From contig NZ_PQWB01000055.1 in NCBI RefSeq assembly GCF_002924365.1, positions 1-45,732 on the forward strand: a stretch of DNA of 45,732 nucleotides. Reading direction: 5' to 3'. The notes below the pieces were generated by a model, which searched no databases, was not told the origin of the DNA, and was given only the letters and a program-made list of their open reading frames with translations. Positions 23,873 to 31,801 of the stretch are shown here, in pieces. A program made the translations under genes and the position numbers. This DNA is from Chromobacterium alticapitis. Lineage in GTDB: Bacteria > Pseudomonadota > Gammaproteobacteria > Burkholderiales > Chromobacteriaceae. The first letter of the stretch is position 1, and each line of letters begins with the position of its first letter.

Positions 23873-25288
23873 CTACAGCTTCTCCGTCGCCAACCGGCCT
23901 TCCGGCGCGCTGCGCATCCGCGCCAGCTTGCCGACCAGCAGCGCCGCGACCACGAAAGCGCCGGCCGCTGTGCCCAGCGCCCAGGCATAGCCCTCAACCG
24001 CATCCGCCCGCAGCGCGGCGACCGACATGAAGATGGCCATGCCCAAGGTCGGTCCCAGCTCCATCGCGGTATTCATCACGCCGCCCGCCAGGCCGGACTG
24101 ATGCGGCGGCACGTCACTGGTGGCGATGACGGCCGAACTGGCGAACATCATCGCGGTGCCGATGGGCAGCACGATCAGGCCCGGCAGCAAATCGGTCAGA
24201 TAGGCGGAATGGCGGTCCAGCCCGGCCAGCAGCGCCAGACCCACGGCGCCTATCGCCAGACCGCCCTGCAGCAAGCGAGTGGCGCCGATGCGGCCGGTCA
24301 GCGGGGCCGCGATGCGGCTAGAGGCGATCAACACCAGCAAGTAGGGCAGGAAGCCCAGGGCGGTCCACAGCGGCGTCCAGCCGCGCACCTGTTGCAGGTA
24401 CAACGACCACAGGAATGACACCGTGCCCATGCTGGCGGCCGCCAGCATCACGCCGATCAGGCCTGCCAGCCTGCGCGGCGCGATGAAGCCCGGCGGCAAG
24501 AGCGGCGAGTCGGCGCGCCGCTCCACCATGAAGAAAGCCAGCAATAGCGCCACGCCGACCAGCAAGGGCAGCATCACGCCGGAGGACAGCCAGCCGGCCT
24601 CGCCGGTCAGGATCAGGCCGTAGCTGGACAGTGAAATGCCGGCCGTGGCCAGCACCGCGCCGCCCAGATCCAGCCCCTCCGCCCCTCGCCGTTCAGGCGA
24701 AGCCGGCAGCCAGGCGCGCTGCACCAGCAAGGCGAAGGCGCTGACCGCCACCGGCACCATGAACATCCAGCGCCAGGACAGCCAGGTGATCATCACGCCG
24801 GAAATCACCGTGCCGGCCGTGGCGCCCAGCACGGAAACGCTGCCCCAGCTCGCCATGGCGCGGCCGAAGGCCGCCGGCTCCGGAAACGCGCCGCGCAGCA
24901 GCGACAGCGCCGCCGGCGCCACCATGGACGCGCCCACGCCCTGCAGAAAGCGCATGGCGATCAGCGCGAGAAAGCTGGGCGACAACGCCGCGGCGGCCGA
25001 CGCGCCGCCGAATACCAACAGCCCCGCGATGAAGACCGGCTTGCCGCCGAAACGGTCTGCCAGCCGGCCGCCGAACAGCAGCAAGCCGCTGAATGCCAAG
25101 CCATAGGCGGCGTTCACCAAGATCAGCGACGCCGTGTCCAGTCCAAACTCCTTGCCGATGTTAGGCAGCGGCACCGCGACCAAGGTGATGGCGAAAATCA
25201 GCGTCGCCTGCACGATGGCCAATGTGAAAAACGCTCTGCGCTGCCGCGCAGCATGGGCATAAGATGCCCCACCATCTTGTGAAATCAC
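23873..25288 (-). CDS. MFS drug exporter, DHA2 (14-TMS) type, HlmH-like
   Basis: The protein (471 aa) has about 14 hydrophobic helices, the MFS motif G-R-L-A-D-R-F-G-G between helices 2 and 3, and R-F-L-Q-G-V-G-A-S in helix 4, as in DHA2 exporters. It is the first gene of the leftward biosynthetic operon, so it probably exports the product and gives self-protection in the inner membrane. GTG at 25288 follows GAGGAGTGATTC. The 39-base gap to the NRPS fits one transcript. The promoter and a candidate operator lie in the AT-rich stretch upstream. Export of a dithiolopyrrolone is inferred from position; the fold alone gives no substrate. Confidence 0.9.
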   Translation of the reverse strand: MISQDGGASYAHAARQRRAFFTLAIVQATLIFAITLVAVPLPNIGKEFGLDTASLILVNAAYGLAFSGLLLFGGRLADRFGGKPVFIAGLLVFGGASAAAALSPSFLALIAMRFLQGVGASMVAPAALSLLRGAFPEPAAFGRAMASWGSVSVLGATAGTVISGVMITWLSWRWMFMVPVAVSAFALLVQRAWLPASPERRGAEGLDLGGAVLATAGISLSSYGLILTGEAGWLSSGVMLPLLVGVALLLAFFMVERRADSPLLPPGFIAPRRLAGLIGVMLAAASMGTVSFLWSLYLQQVRGWTPLWTALGFLPYLLVLIASSRIAAPLTGRIGATRLLQGGLAIGAVGLALLAGLDRHSAYLTDLLPGLIVLPIGTAMMFASSAVIATSDVPPHQSGLAGGVMNTAMELGPTLGMAIFMSVAALRADAVEGYAWALGTAAGAFVVAALLVGKLARMRSAPEGRLATEKL

Positions 25289-25371
25289 GAATCACTCCTC
25301 AAATTGAAAATTCCACAGCACAAAAATCCACAAAAAATCCAAACTCGATTTGATCAAAACCAATCAAACTA

Positions 25372-25396
25372 TAAATAAATTCATTGAATGTTTGAT
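25372..25396 (-). promoter_or_regulatory. Putative ArsR-rhodanese operator/promoter element, copy 2
   Basis: This 25-bp stretch matches 20 of 25 positions with the one before the ArsR-rhodanese gene (13421-13445), in the same orientation. It contains the palindrome ATTCATTGAAT and lies 84 bases upstream of the MFS start codon. Read leftward, a TATAGT follows just after it and could be the -10. It links the NRPS operon to the regulator by sequence. Confidence 0.55.
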
Positions 25397-25409
25397 GAAT
25401 ATCCTCGCC

Positions 25410-25975
25410 CGTGTCAATTGCATATCACTTTTTCTGCTTAGGGATCATGGCCAGCCACCTTGTCATGCCTCATTGCCTGTGATACCGGCCAACCGCATGA
25501 ACAGACTCTGCTATCCGTAATTAAAATTCACCGCGCCTAGCGCCCAGAATGAGAGGCAATAGCAATGCGAGCTGTTCTGCCCACCGGACTCGCCAGCCGC
25601 GTCTCAAGCGCGCGGGTCGATGCGCACCTGCCTGCCGGATGTTGCGCAAAAACCGCAAAAATCAGACATAAATGACCAGTGATATCTGGTCTTTAGATCA
25701 GGGCAGAGCATGGACGAGCGACACAACATCGTTATCAAAATGACGTCGCCCATGCAGGCCTACGCACAAGACAAAGATTAAGAAGCGAGGATTGGGGAAG
25801 CGGAAAGCGACGGCAGTTTGCCAAGCCATTCGCTGGCATGCCGGAAGCGGCATCGCCGCGCGCATCAAAGCGCAGTCGCCGCGCCGTTCAAACGCGCGCG
25901 CCCTAGGGGAGGGGATGGATTTGAGAACACGACGCAACCGCGGGCAGACGCGGCCAAGCGGCGGCGGCGCATGAA
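25410..25975. other. Intergenic region between the biosynthetic operon and cyo operon
   Basis: No convincing gene is seen. A 36-codon frame (25565-25675, +) has GAGAGG before its ATG but no recognised product. At 25674-25691 there is an 18-bp perfect palindrome, GACCAG-TGATAT-CTGGTC. The rest is GC-rich near 25800-25960 and resembles degenerate coding sequence without an intact frame. Confidence 0.5.
25674..25691. repeat. 18-bp palindrome, possible regulator site or weak terminator
   Basis: GACCAG, TGATAT, CTGGTC. The symmetry and length are compatible with a dimeric regulator site, including LuxR-type boxes, or a small terminator hairpin (TTTA follows). It lies about 400 bases upstream of the MFS gene. 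No function can be assigned from sequence alone. Confidence 0.35.
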
Positions 25976-25981
25976 TGCAAA

Positions 25982-26009
25982 ACGGGGAGCCGCTTGCGCG
26001 ACTCCCCGT
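25982..26009 (-). terminator. Terminator of the cyo operon
   Basis: Read leftward, ACGGGGAG, a 12-base loop, CTCCCCGT, then TTTTGC. It lies 23 bases beyond the cyoE stop. Confidence 0.8.
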
Positions 26010-26031
26010 GGTTTGAGCGGTTCTTTCCGGC

Positions 26032-26943
26032 TCAGTGCTGCATGCCTGCGTCCGCGGTCAGGATAGGCCGATGGCTCTCGCCCGGCGTCTGGCCATCCAG
26101 CGCCATCATCACGCTCAGCGAGGTGATGGTGATGATGGAGAAGAAGAACACCTGGCGCGCCCAGGCGCGGTCATCCACCTCGCGCTTGTAGCCGGACAAC
26201 GCCATCTTCAACCACCACAGGCTGGTCGCGCAGGCCACGGCCAGGTAGCCGTAGCCGGCGTAGCCGCCGAACACCAGCATCACGGTCGCAACCGCGAAGG
26301 CCAGGATATAAAGCACGATCTGCTGCTTGGCGGCGGAAATGCCCTTCACCACCGGCAGCACCGGGATGCCGGCCGCCTCGTAGTCCTTGAAGCGGAAGAT
26401 GGCGATCGCGTACGAATGCGGCATCTGCCACAGGCTGAACATCACCAGCAAGATGGCCGCGCCCATGTCGAAGCGTCCGGTGACGGCGCAGTAGCCAGCC
26501 ACCGGCGGCACCGCGCCGGACAGGCTGCCCACCACGGTGCCGTACACCGAGTTGCGCTTCATATACAGGCTATACACGCCCACATAGATGATGAAGCCGA
26601 ACAGCACGCAGCCGGTGGCCAGCGGATTGGTGCCGAACCACAGCAGGGCGAAACCCGCCAGGCCCAACAGCACGCCGTGCGCCAACGCCGCCTTGGTGCT
26701 CATCGCGCCGGTGACCAGCACCCGTTTCTGGGTGCGGGCCATCTTGGCGTCGATGTCCTGGTCTATGCAGTTGTTGATCGCGCAGCCGGAGGCCACCACC
26801 AGCGACAAGCCGATGACGGTGGCCGCGAGCAGCCACCAGTCAACCGAACCCTGCGCCGCCAGCAGGAAACCGCCGGCGGCCGAGATCAGGTTGCCGAAGA
26901 TGATGCCCGGCTTGGTGACCTGAAGATAGCGTTTGAACTTCAA
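26032..26943 (-). CDS. cyoE: Protoheme IX farnesyltransferase (heme O synthase)
   Basis: This UbiA-family membrane protein (303 aa) has about nine helices and the first prenyltransferase motif [12 protein letters not shown]-x-R-T near residue 57, with the second, Asp-rich region Y-T-x-x-x-K-R replaced by the family's L-Y-M-K-R-N-S. It adds a farnesyl group to heme b to make heme O for the bo3 oxidase encoded by the same operon. It is the last gene, 11 bases after cyoD. Length and start (M-K-F-K-R-Y-L) are typical of CyoE/CtaB, and the operon context makes CyoE the right name. Confidence 0.95.
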   Translation of the reverse strand: MKFKRYLQVTKPGIIFGNLISAAGGFLLAAQGSVDWWLLAATVIGLSLVVASGCAINNCIDQDIDAKMARTQKRVLVTGAMSTKAALAHGVLLGLAGFALLWFGTNPLATGCVLFGFIIYVGVYSLYMKRNSVYGTVVGSLSGAVPPVAGYCAVTGRFDMGAAILLVMFSLWQMPHSYAIAIFRFKDYEAAGIPVLPVVKGISAAKQQIVLYILAFAVATVMLVFGGYAGYGYLAVACATSLWWLKMALSGYKREVDDRAWARQVFFFSIITITSLSVMMALDGQTPGESHRPILTADAGMQH

Positions 26944-26954
26944 CTCGTCCGTCC

Positions 26955-27275
26955 TTAGCGCATCATCAGCGAGTCGGCGGTGTAGATGATCCAGATCGAC
27001 AGGCCGACCAGCAGCACGATCACCATGCCGGTAAACAGGAAGGAGAAGCTGTTCAGCTTGCCCTCCTTGCTGAAGTCCAGGTGCAGGAAGTACTTCAGAT
27101 GCACCACGATCTGCACCACGGCCAAGGCGAAGATGCCGATCAGCGTGGCCTGCTTGGTGAAGGCGCCGCCCATCACCATCCAGAACGGAATGGCGGTGAG
27201 GATCACCGACAGCATGAAGCCGACTACATAGCTTTTCACGCTGCCGTGGTTCTCATGCTCATGCGCGTGACTCAT
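26955..27275 (-). CDS. cyoD: Cytochrome bo3 ubiquinol oxidase subunit IV
   Basis: A 106-residue, three-helix membrane protein beginning [12 protein letters not shown] and continuing with V-K-S-Y-V-V-G-F, the family's typical first helix; [12 protein letters not shown] in helix 2 is diagnostic. It is the small accessory subunit of cytochrome bo3. The ATG at 27275 overlaps the cyoC stop (TGATG), and a longer upstream frame is only read-through of cyoC in another frame. Confidence 0.94.
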   Translation of the reverse strand: MSHAHEHENHGSVKSYVVGFMLSVILTAIPFWMVMGGAFTKQATLIGIFALAVVQIVVHLKYFLHLDFSKEGKLNSFSFLFTGMVIVLLVGLSIWIIYTADSLMMR

Positions 27276-27886
27276 CACATGGCTCCTTTCAGGTAGACGA
27301 CGGTGAACACGCAGATCCACACGATGTCGAGGAAGTGCCAGAACAGCGACAGGCAGTTCAGGCGGGTCATGGCGCGGCCGGTCAGGCCGGTCTTGGCCAC
27401 TTCCATCATCATCACGGCCATCCACAGCAGGCCGCCGGTCACGTGCAGACCGTGCAGGCCCACCAGGCCGAAGAAGGCAGACAGGAAGGCGCTCTTGTTC
27501 GGGCCGTTGCCCTCGGCGATCAGATGATGGAATTCATTGATTTCTAGGCCGATAAAGGCTGCGCCGAACAGGAAGGTCACGAACAGCCAGCCCAGCACGG
27601 CGGACTTGTTGCCCTTGTGGCCGGCGATCATCGCGAAGCCGTAGGTGATGGACGACAGCAGCAGGGCCGCGGTTTCCACCAGCACATACGGCAGCTCGAA
27701 GATTTCCTTGCTGGAAACGCCTTCGGCCACGTTGCGGAACAGCACCGCATAAGCCGCGAACGCCGTCGCGAACAGAATGCAGTCGGTCATCAGGTAGAAC
27801 CAGAAGCCCAGGACAGTTTGCTTGCCGCTGTCGTGGTGCTCGTGATCCTCATGCGCGCCATGCGCATCTTTTACAATTGTCGTCAT
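27275..27886 (-). CDS. cyoC: Cytochrome bo3 ubiquinol oxidase subunit III
   Basis: This heme-copper oxidase subunit III (203 aa, five helices) begins with a His/Asp/Glu-rich tail, then [14 protein letters not shown]-x-x-F-A-A-Y, which is diagnostic of the bo3 type. [13 protein letters not shown] lies near residue 150. It supports proton uptake and stability of the oxidase complex in the inner membrane. It lies 15 bases after cyoB and overlaps cyoD. Confidence 0.95.
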   Translation of the reverse strand: MTTIVKDAHGAHEDHEHHDSGKQTVLGFWFYLMTDCILFATAFAAYAVLFRNVAEGVSSKEIFELPYVLVETAALLLSSITYGFAMIAGHKGNKSAVLGWLFVTFLFGAAFIGLEINEFHHLIAEGNGPNKSAFLSAFFGLVGLHGLHVTGGLLWMAVMMMEVAKTGLTGRAMTRLNCLSLFWHFLDIVWICVFTVVYLKGAM

Positions 27887-27901
27887 GTCAAATCCAGCCT
27901 G

Positions 27902-29944
27902 TTACGCGGTCGTGGTCGGACGAGCGGCCTTCTTCGGCTTCGTCTGATCGCGTTCGGTGTAGTTGTCCACATCGATGCCCAGCTTCTCGAAGCGGGCGCG
28001 CTCGATGGCTTCCACTTCATCCGGCTGCACGTAGTAGTCCAGGTCGTTGTCGTAGGCGCGGGCCAGCATGCTGCCGATGATGCCCAGCAGGCCAACGATG
28101 GCCAGCCACCAGATGTGCCAGATCATCGCGAAACCGAACACGGTGGAGAACAGGCCGATGAAAACGCCGGCCGAGGTGTTCCGCGGCATGTGGATAGGCT
28201 CGTAGGACTTCGGCACCGCGTAAGCCACGCCCTTTTCCTTCATGTCGGTGAAGGCGTCGATGTCGTGCACATGCGGCAGCTTGGCGAAGTTGTAGAACGG
28301 GGCCGGAGAGGAAGTGGACCATTCCAGGGTATGGCCATTCCACGGGTCGCCGGTTTCGTCCTTCAGCTCATTGCGCTTGATCACGCTGACCACGATCTGC
28401 AGCAGCTGGCAGCCGATGCCGGCGGCGATCAGCAGCGCGCCGAACAGGGCCACGTACAGCCACGGTTCGTATTCCGGGTTGGTGGTGTAGTTCAGACGAC
28501 GGGTCATGCCCATGAAGCCCAGCACGTACAGCGGCATGAAGGCGAACATGAAGCCGATCTGCCAGAACCAGAACGCGGCCTTGCCCAGCTTGGGCTCCAG
28601 CTTGAAGCCGAACACTTTCGGGAACCAGAAGGTGAAGCCGGCCAGGTAGCCGAACACGGCGCCGCCGATGATGGTGTTATGGAAGTGGGCGATCAGGAAC
28701 AGGCTGTTGTGCAGCACGTAGTCCGCGCCCGGCACGGCCAGCAGCACGCCGGTCATGCCGCCGATGGAGAAGGTCACCATGAAGCCCAGAGTCCACAGGA
28801 TCGGGGTTTCAAAGCGCAGGCGGCCCTTGTAGATGGTGAACAGCCAGTTGAACAGCTTCACGCCGGTCGGGATCGAGATGATCATGGTCGCGATGCCGAA
28901 GAAGGCGTTCACGTTGGCGCCGGAGCCCATCGTGAAGAAGTGGTGCAGCCAGACCATGAAACCCAGGATGGAGATCGCGCCGCTGGCGTAGATCATGGAC
29001 TTGTGGCCGAACAAACGCTTGCCTGCGAAAGTGGAAACCACTTCCGAGAAGATGCCGAAGGCCGGCAGAACCAGAATGTAAACCTCGGGGTGGCCCCAGG
29101 CCCAGAACAGGTTCAGGTACATCATGGCGTTGCCGCCCGCTTCCGCGGTGAAGAAGTGGAAGTCGAGGTAGCGGTCCAGCGTCAGCATGGCCAGCGCGCC
29201 GGTCAGGATCGGGAAGGAGGTGGCGATCAGCACGTTGGCCCAGGTGCAGGTCCAGGTGAAGATCGGCATTTCCATCAGCTTCATGCCAGGCGCGCGCATC
29301 TTGATCACGGTCACCAGGAAGTTGATGGCCGTCAGCGTCGTGCCCAAGCCTGATAACTGCAAGGCCCAGATGTAGTAATCCACCCCCACGTCGGGACTGA
29401 AGCCCAGCTCGGCCAGCGGCGGATAGGCCACCCAACCGGTGCGGGCGAAGTTGCCCACGCCCAGCGACAGGTTGACCAGGATCACAGCGGACACCAGCAG
29501 CCAGAAGCTCAGCGAGTTCAGGAAGGGGAAGGCCACGTCGCGCGCGCCAATTTGCAGCGGCACCACGATGTTCATCAGGCCGGTCATGAACGGCATCGCC
29601 ATGAAGATGATCATGATCACGCCGTGGGCGGTGAAGATCTGATCATAGTGTTCCGGCGGGAAAATGCCGTGCCCGCCGCCGGTGGCGACAGCCAGTTGGG
29701 TACGCATCATCAGCGCATCGGCGAAGCCGCGCAGCAGCATGATCATGGCGACGATGATGTACATCACGCCAATTTTCTTGTGATCGACCGAGGTCAGCCA
29801 CTCTTTCCAGAGATAGCCCCACTTGCCGAACTTGGTGATGAGCGCGAACAGCATCAGCCCCATCAGGCCGGCGCCTCCCAGCGCCCCCATGATGATGGGC
29901 TCATGGTACGGGATCGCGTCCAGAGTCAGTTTACCTAACCACAT
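27902..29944 (-). CDS. cyoB: Cytochrome bo3 ubiquinol oxidase subunit I
   Basis: The catalytic subunit (680 aa) carries heme b, heme o3 and CuB. The fold is recognisable from T-S-V-D-H-K-K-I-G near residue 50, the heme ligand region T-A-H-G-V-I-M-I-F near 105, [12 protein letters not shown] near 284 (CuB-His with cross-linked Tyr) and H-H-F-F near 334, plus H-F-H-N-T-I-I-G near 420. It reduces O2 with ubiquinol electrons and pumps protons. The C-terminal extension of about 100 residues is usual for CyoB. It starts 6 bases after the cyoA stop. Confidence 0.97.
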   Translation of the reverse strand: MWLGKLTLDAIPYHEPIIMGALGGAGLMGLMLFALITKFGKWGYLWKEWLTSVDHKKIGVMYIIVAMIMLLRGFADALMMRTQLAVATGGGHGIFPPEHYDQIFTAHGVIMIIFMAMPFMTGLMNIVVPLQIGARDVAFPFLNSLSFWLLVSAVILVNLSLGVGNFARTGWVAYPPLAELGFSPDVGVDYYIWALQLSGLGTTLTAINFLVTVIKMRAPGMKLMEMPIFTWTCTWANVLIATSFPILTGALAMLTLDRYLDFHFFTAEAGGNAMMYLNLFWAWGHPEVYILVLPAFGIFSEVVSTFAGKRLFGHKSMIYASGAISILGFMVWLHHFFTMGSGANVNAFFGIATMIISIPTGVKLFNWLFTIYKGRLRFETPILWTLGFMVTFSIGGMTGVLLAVPGADYVLHNSLFLIAHFHNTIIGGAVFGYLAGFTFWFPKVFGFKLEPKLGKAAFWFWQIGFMFAFMPLYVLGFMGMTRRLNYTTNPEYEPWLYVALFGALLIAAGIGCQLLQIVVSVIKRNELKDETGDPWNGHTLEWSTSSPAPFYNFAKLPHVHDIDAFTDMKEKGVAYAVPKSYEPIHMPRNTSAGVFIGLFSTVFGFAMIWHIWWLAIVGLLGIIGSMLARAYDNDLDYYVQPDEVEAIERARFEKLGIDVDNYTERDQTKPKKAARPTTTA

Positions 29945-29950
29945 TAATCA

Positions 29951-30892
29951 TTACTCCTTGACGACCCGCGGGGTGATCGCGTCGCACAGTTCTTTGGTCA
30001 TCTTGGCCAGCTTGATCGCATCATCGCTTTCCGCCAGCGACGGACGGCCAGCCATGTACTTGTGCAGCACGGCTTCGAACAGGTATGGCGTAGTGGCCGA
30101 GTAATAAGCTACCGGGTTCTTTTCGCTAGGCTTCAGCAGCCGCAAGTAGTTCGGCGCGTCCAGCGTCTGGCCGGAGGCCTTGACCTTGGCCACCCAGGCG
30201 TCGAACTCGGCCGGGGTCTTGGTGGCGATGGCGTTGAACTTCATGCCGGAGAAGCCGGCGCCGCTGTAGTTGGCGGAGAAGCCGTGATAGGTGCCCGGCT
30301 CATTGGCTTGCAGATGCAGTTGCGTCTGCATGCCTGCCATAGCGTAGATCTGGCCGCCCAGCTGCGGGATGAAGAAAGAATTCATCGCCGCGTCGGAGGT
30401 GATCTTGAAGCTCACCGGCGTGCCGGCCGGGAAGGCTAGCTCATTGACGGTAGCGATTTGTTGTTCCGGGTAGATGAACAACCACTTCCAATTCAGCGCC
30501 ACCACCTGCACCTGGATAGCCTTCTTGTCCGACTCCAGCGGACGGTACGGATCCAGTTTATGGGTGGTATGCCAAGTCAGCGTCGCCAGGAAGGCGATGA
30601 TGAGGCAGGGGATCAGCCAGACCACCAGCTCGATCTTGGTCGAATGCGACCATTTCGGCTCGTAGGCGGCGTCCTTGTTGCTGGCGCGGTATTTCCAGGC
30701 GAAAACCAGGGTCATCACGATCACCGGGATGACGACCAGCAGCATCAGCGCGGTTGCCGTGATGATCAGGGACTTCTGCTCGGCAGCTACCGGGCCCTTC
30801 GGGTCAAGAATACCGCCTTGACATCCGGAGAGCAGCAGTGCGAAGAGCGGAGAAAGCCCCCACAACAGGCGGGAGGGTCTATGGTTTCTCAT
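29951..30892 (-). CDS. cyoA: Cytochrome bo3 ubiquinol oxidase subunit II
   Basis: The 313-residue subunit begins with a lipoprotein signal (F-A-L-L-L-S-G-C at about residue 24), then two transmembrane helices and a periplasmic cupredoxin domain. The domain lacks the CuA cysteines, as expected for a quinol oxidase rather than a cytochrome c oxidase. The conserved K-W-L-F-I-Y-P and [17 protein letters not shown] stretches are present. It is the first gene of cyoABCDE. Two FNR/ANR-like sites lie 420-475 bases upstream, suggesting oxygen control. Confidence 0.96.
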   Translation of the reverse strand: MRNHRPSRLLWGLSPLFALLLSGCQGGILDPKGPVAAEQKSLIITATALMLLVVIPVIVMTLVFAWKYRASNKDAAYEPKWSHSTKIELVVWLIPCLIIAFLATLTWHTTHKLDPYRPLESDKKAIQVQVVALNWKWLFIYPEQQIATVNELAFPAGTPVSFKITSDAAMNSFFIPQLGGQIYAMAGMQTQLHLQANEPGTYHGFSANYSGAGFSGMKFNAIATKTPAEFDAWVAKVKASGQTLDAPNYLRLLKPSEKNPVAYYSATTPYLFEAVLHKYMAGRPSLAESDDAIKLAKMTKELCDAITPRVVKE

Positions 30893-31309
30893 CTTACGAC
30901 TTTACGGGTTAAAAATCCTTCAACGCGCCGATGCGCAACGGGCGTTGCGAGCCACGCTCCAACGCCAGCGAAATGTCCAGCAAACAGCCTCCCCTCCCCC
31001 ATGCGGGGAAAGAAACGCCGTCAGGCGAAACAACAGGTTTTAGGGCTCGCGGAATCCGCGATTCGCCGGCGCGCGCCCGTTTCCACGGCGGACCCGCTCC
31101 GGGCGGAGGCGACTCCACAATCGCCCCCAGTCGATGACGTGACAGCTGAAAACCCACTGTCCGGGTGAGCGCCGGCAAGCGGCGCGGGAAGACAGGCATT
31201 CGGCAAACACAAACATCCCAGCTCGACCCGTCCCGTCTGCGGCAAATCGTCGCAGCGCGCGCGTCAAGCGGGCGTATTAAAAACAGTTTTGCCTGATATT
31301 TCAAGGGCC

Positions 31310-31323
31310 TTGATGCAGATCAA
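31310..31323. promoter_or_regulatory. FNR/ANR-like box 1 upstream of cyoA
   Basis: TTGAT-GCAG-ATCAA is a perfect match to the FNR/ANR consensus TTGAT-N4-ATCAA. It lies 418 bases upstream of cyoA on the chromosomal side of the tRNA fragment. In related bacteria ANR/FNR represses cyo under low oxygen. The stretch between 30893 and 31538 holds no gene I can support. Confidence 0.65.
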
Positions 31324-31353
31324 GGGCGGACGAGCCAAGACTATGCCATGTGA

Positions 31354-31367
31354 TTGACCATGATCAA
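31354..31367. promoter_or_regulatory. FNR/ANR-like box 2 upstream of cyoA
   Basis: TTGAC-CATG-ATCAA differs from the consensus at one base. Its start is 44 bases from that of box 1, about four helical turns, so two dimers would bind the same face. Confidence 0.55.
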
Positions 31368-31538
31368 TATGCATGCGCGGCAAAAACTATAACGGGGACA
31401 ATGGTTTAAGACATTGTCCTTGCCATGTTTGCGCGCTGCCGGCAGTTGCAATTCGTTACAAAAATCCACTCGCTAATTCAATCACGGCAAAGCGCGCTTG
31501 CATCGCGATGCGCAGGACGCGCGCGGAAGCGGAAATGC

Positions 31539-31572
31539 AAAAAGCCGAATCGATAAACGATTCGGCTTTTTT
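31539..31572 (-). terminator. Terminator of the disrupted tRNA-Met gene
   Basis: AAAAAGCCGAATCG, loop ATAAA, CGATTCGGCTTTTTT. Read leftward it follows directly on the tRNA-Met 3' end, so it is the original tRNA terminator, left on the chromosome side by integration. Confidence 0.85.
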
Positions 31573-31576
31573 AATT

Positions 31577-31623
31577 TGGTTGCGGGGGCAGGATTCGAAC
31601 CTACGACCTTCGGGTTATGAGTC
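31577..31623 (-). tRNA. 3' half of an elongator tRNA-Met gene (integration att site, not functional)
   Basis: Read leftward this gives the anticodon loop C-T-C-A-T-A-A, the variable region, the T-arm (GGTTCGAATCC), the acceptor 3' strand and CCA. The 5' half is missing: upstream of the loop the sequence cannot pair with the anticodon stem, acceptor or D-arm. This is the usual footprint of a tyrosine integrase that crosses over in the tRNA anticodon loop/3' end. The intact copy should lie at the other end of the element, beyond 45732. Confidence 0.8.
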
Positions 31624-31801
31624 CGGGAAACCATTGGATGAATCGGCGGGGTTAGACGTAGACAGAAAAGACAACTTATTGTTTTAAAAGAAAAAAGTTG
31701 AAATCATCTCGTTGACAGGCAGGTACCTGCATGGATGCAGTTCCAAGCAATCCGCTTACAAGCTGGTTACACGCTATCACTAGACCCCGAGATAACAACA
31801 C

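Larger units (their letters stand above)
11998..25288. other. Predicted dithiolopyrrolone (holomycin-type) biosynthetic gene cluster
   Basis: This span holds the families that define dithiolopyrrolone clusters: a Cys-specific Cy-A-PCP NRPS, GMC oxidoreductase, type II thioesterase, acyl-CoA dehydrogenase, GNAT acyltransferase, globin, a PPC-decarboxylase-like flavoprotein and an MFS exporter, in one leftward operon. Extra members are a serine acetyltransferase, an ArsR-rhodanese regulator, a DUF2938 membrane protein and a Sfp/EntD-type phosphopantetheinyl transferase. The known pathway joins two cysteines on the NRPS and oxidises them to a holothin core, which an acyltransferase caps. The product identity is inference from gene families; the acyl group cannot be told. 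The right border is taken as the MFS gene and its promoter, the left border as the PPTase. Confidence 0.85.

Noticed and set aside
25698-25937. 79-codon leftward frame between the operons
   Set aside because: No ribosome-binding site or family; arginine-rich composition typical of random GC-rich sequence.
31373-31687. 104-codon frame containing an R-P-S-G-Y-E-S-like stretch
   Set aside because: The stretch is the translated tRNA T-arm and anticodon region, a known artefact; there is no real gene.
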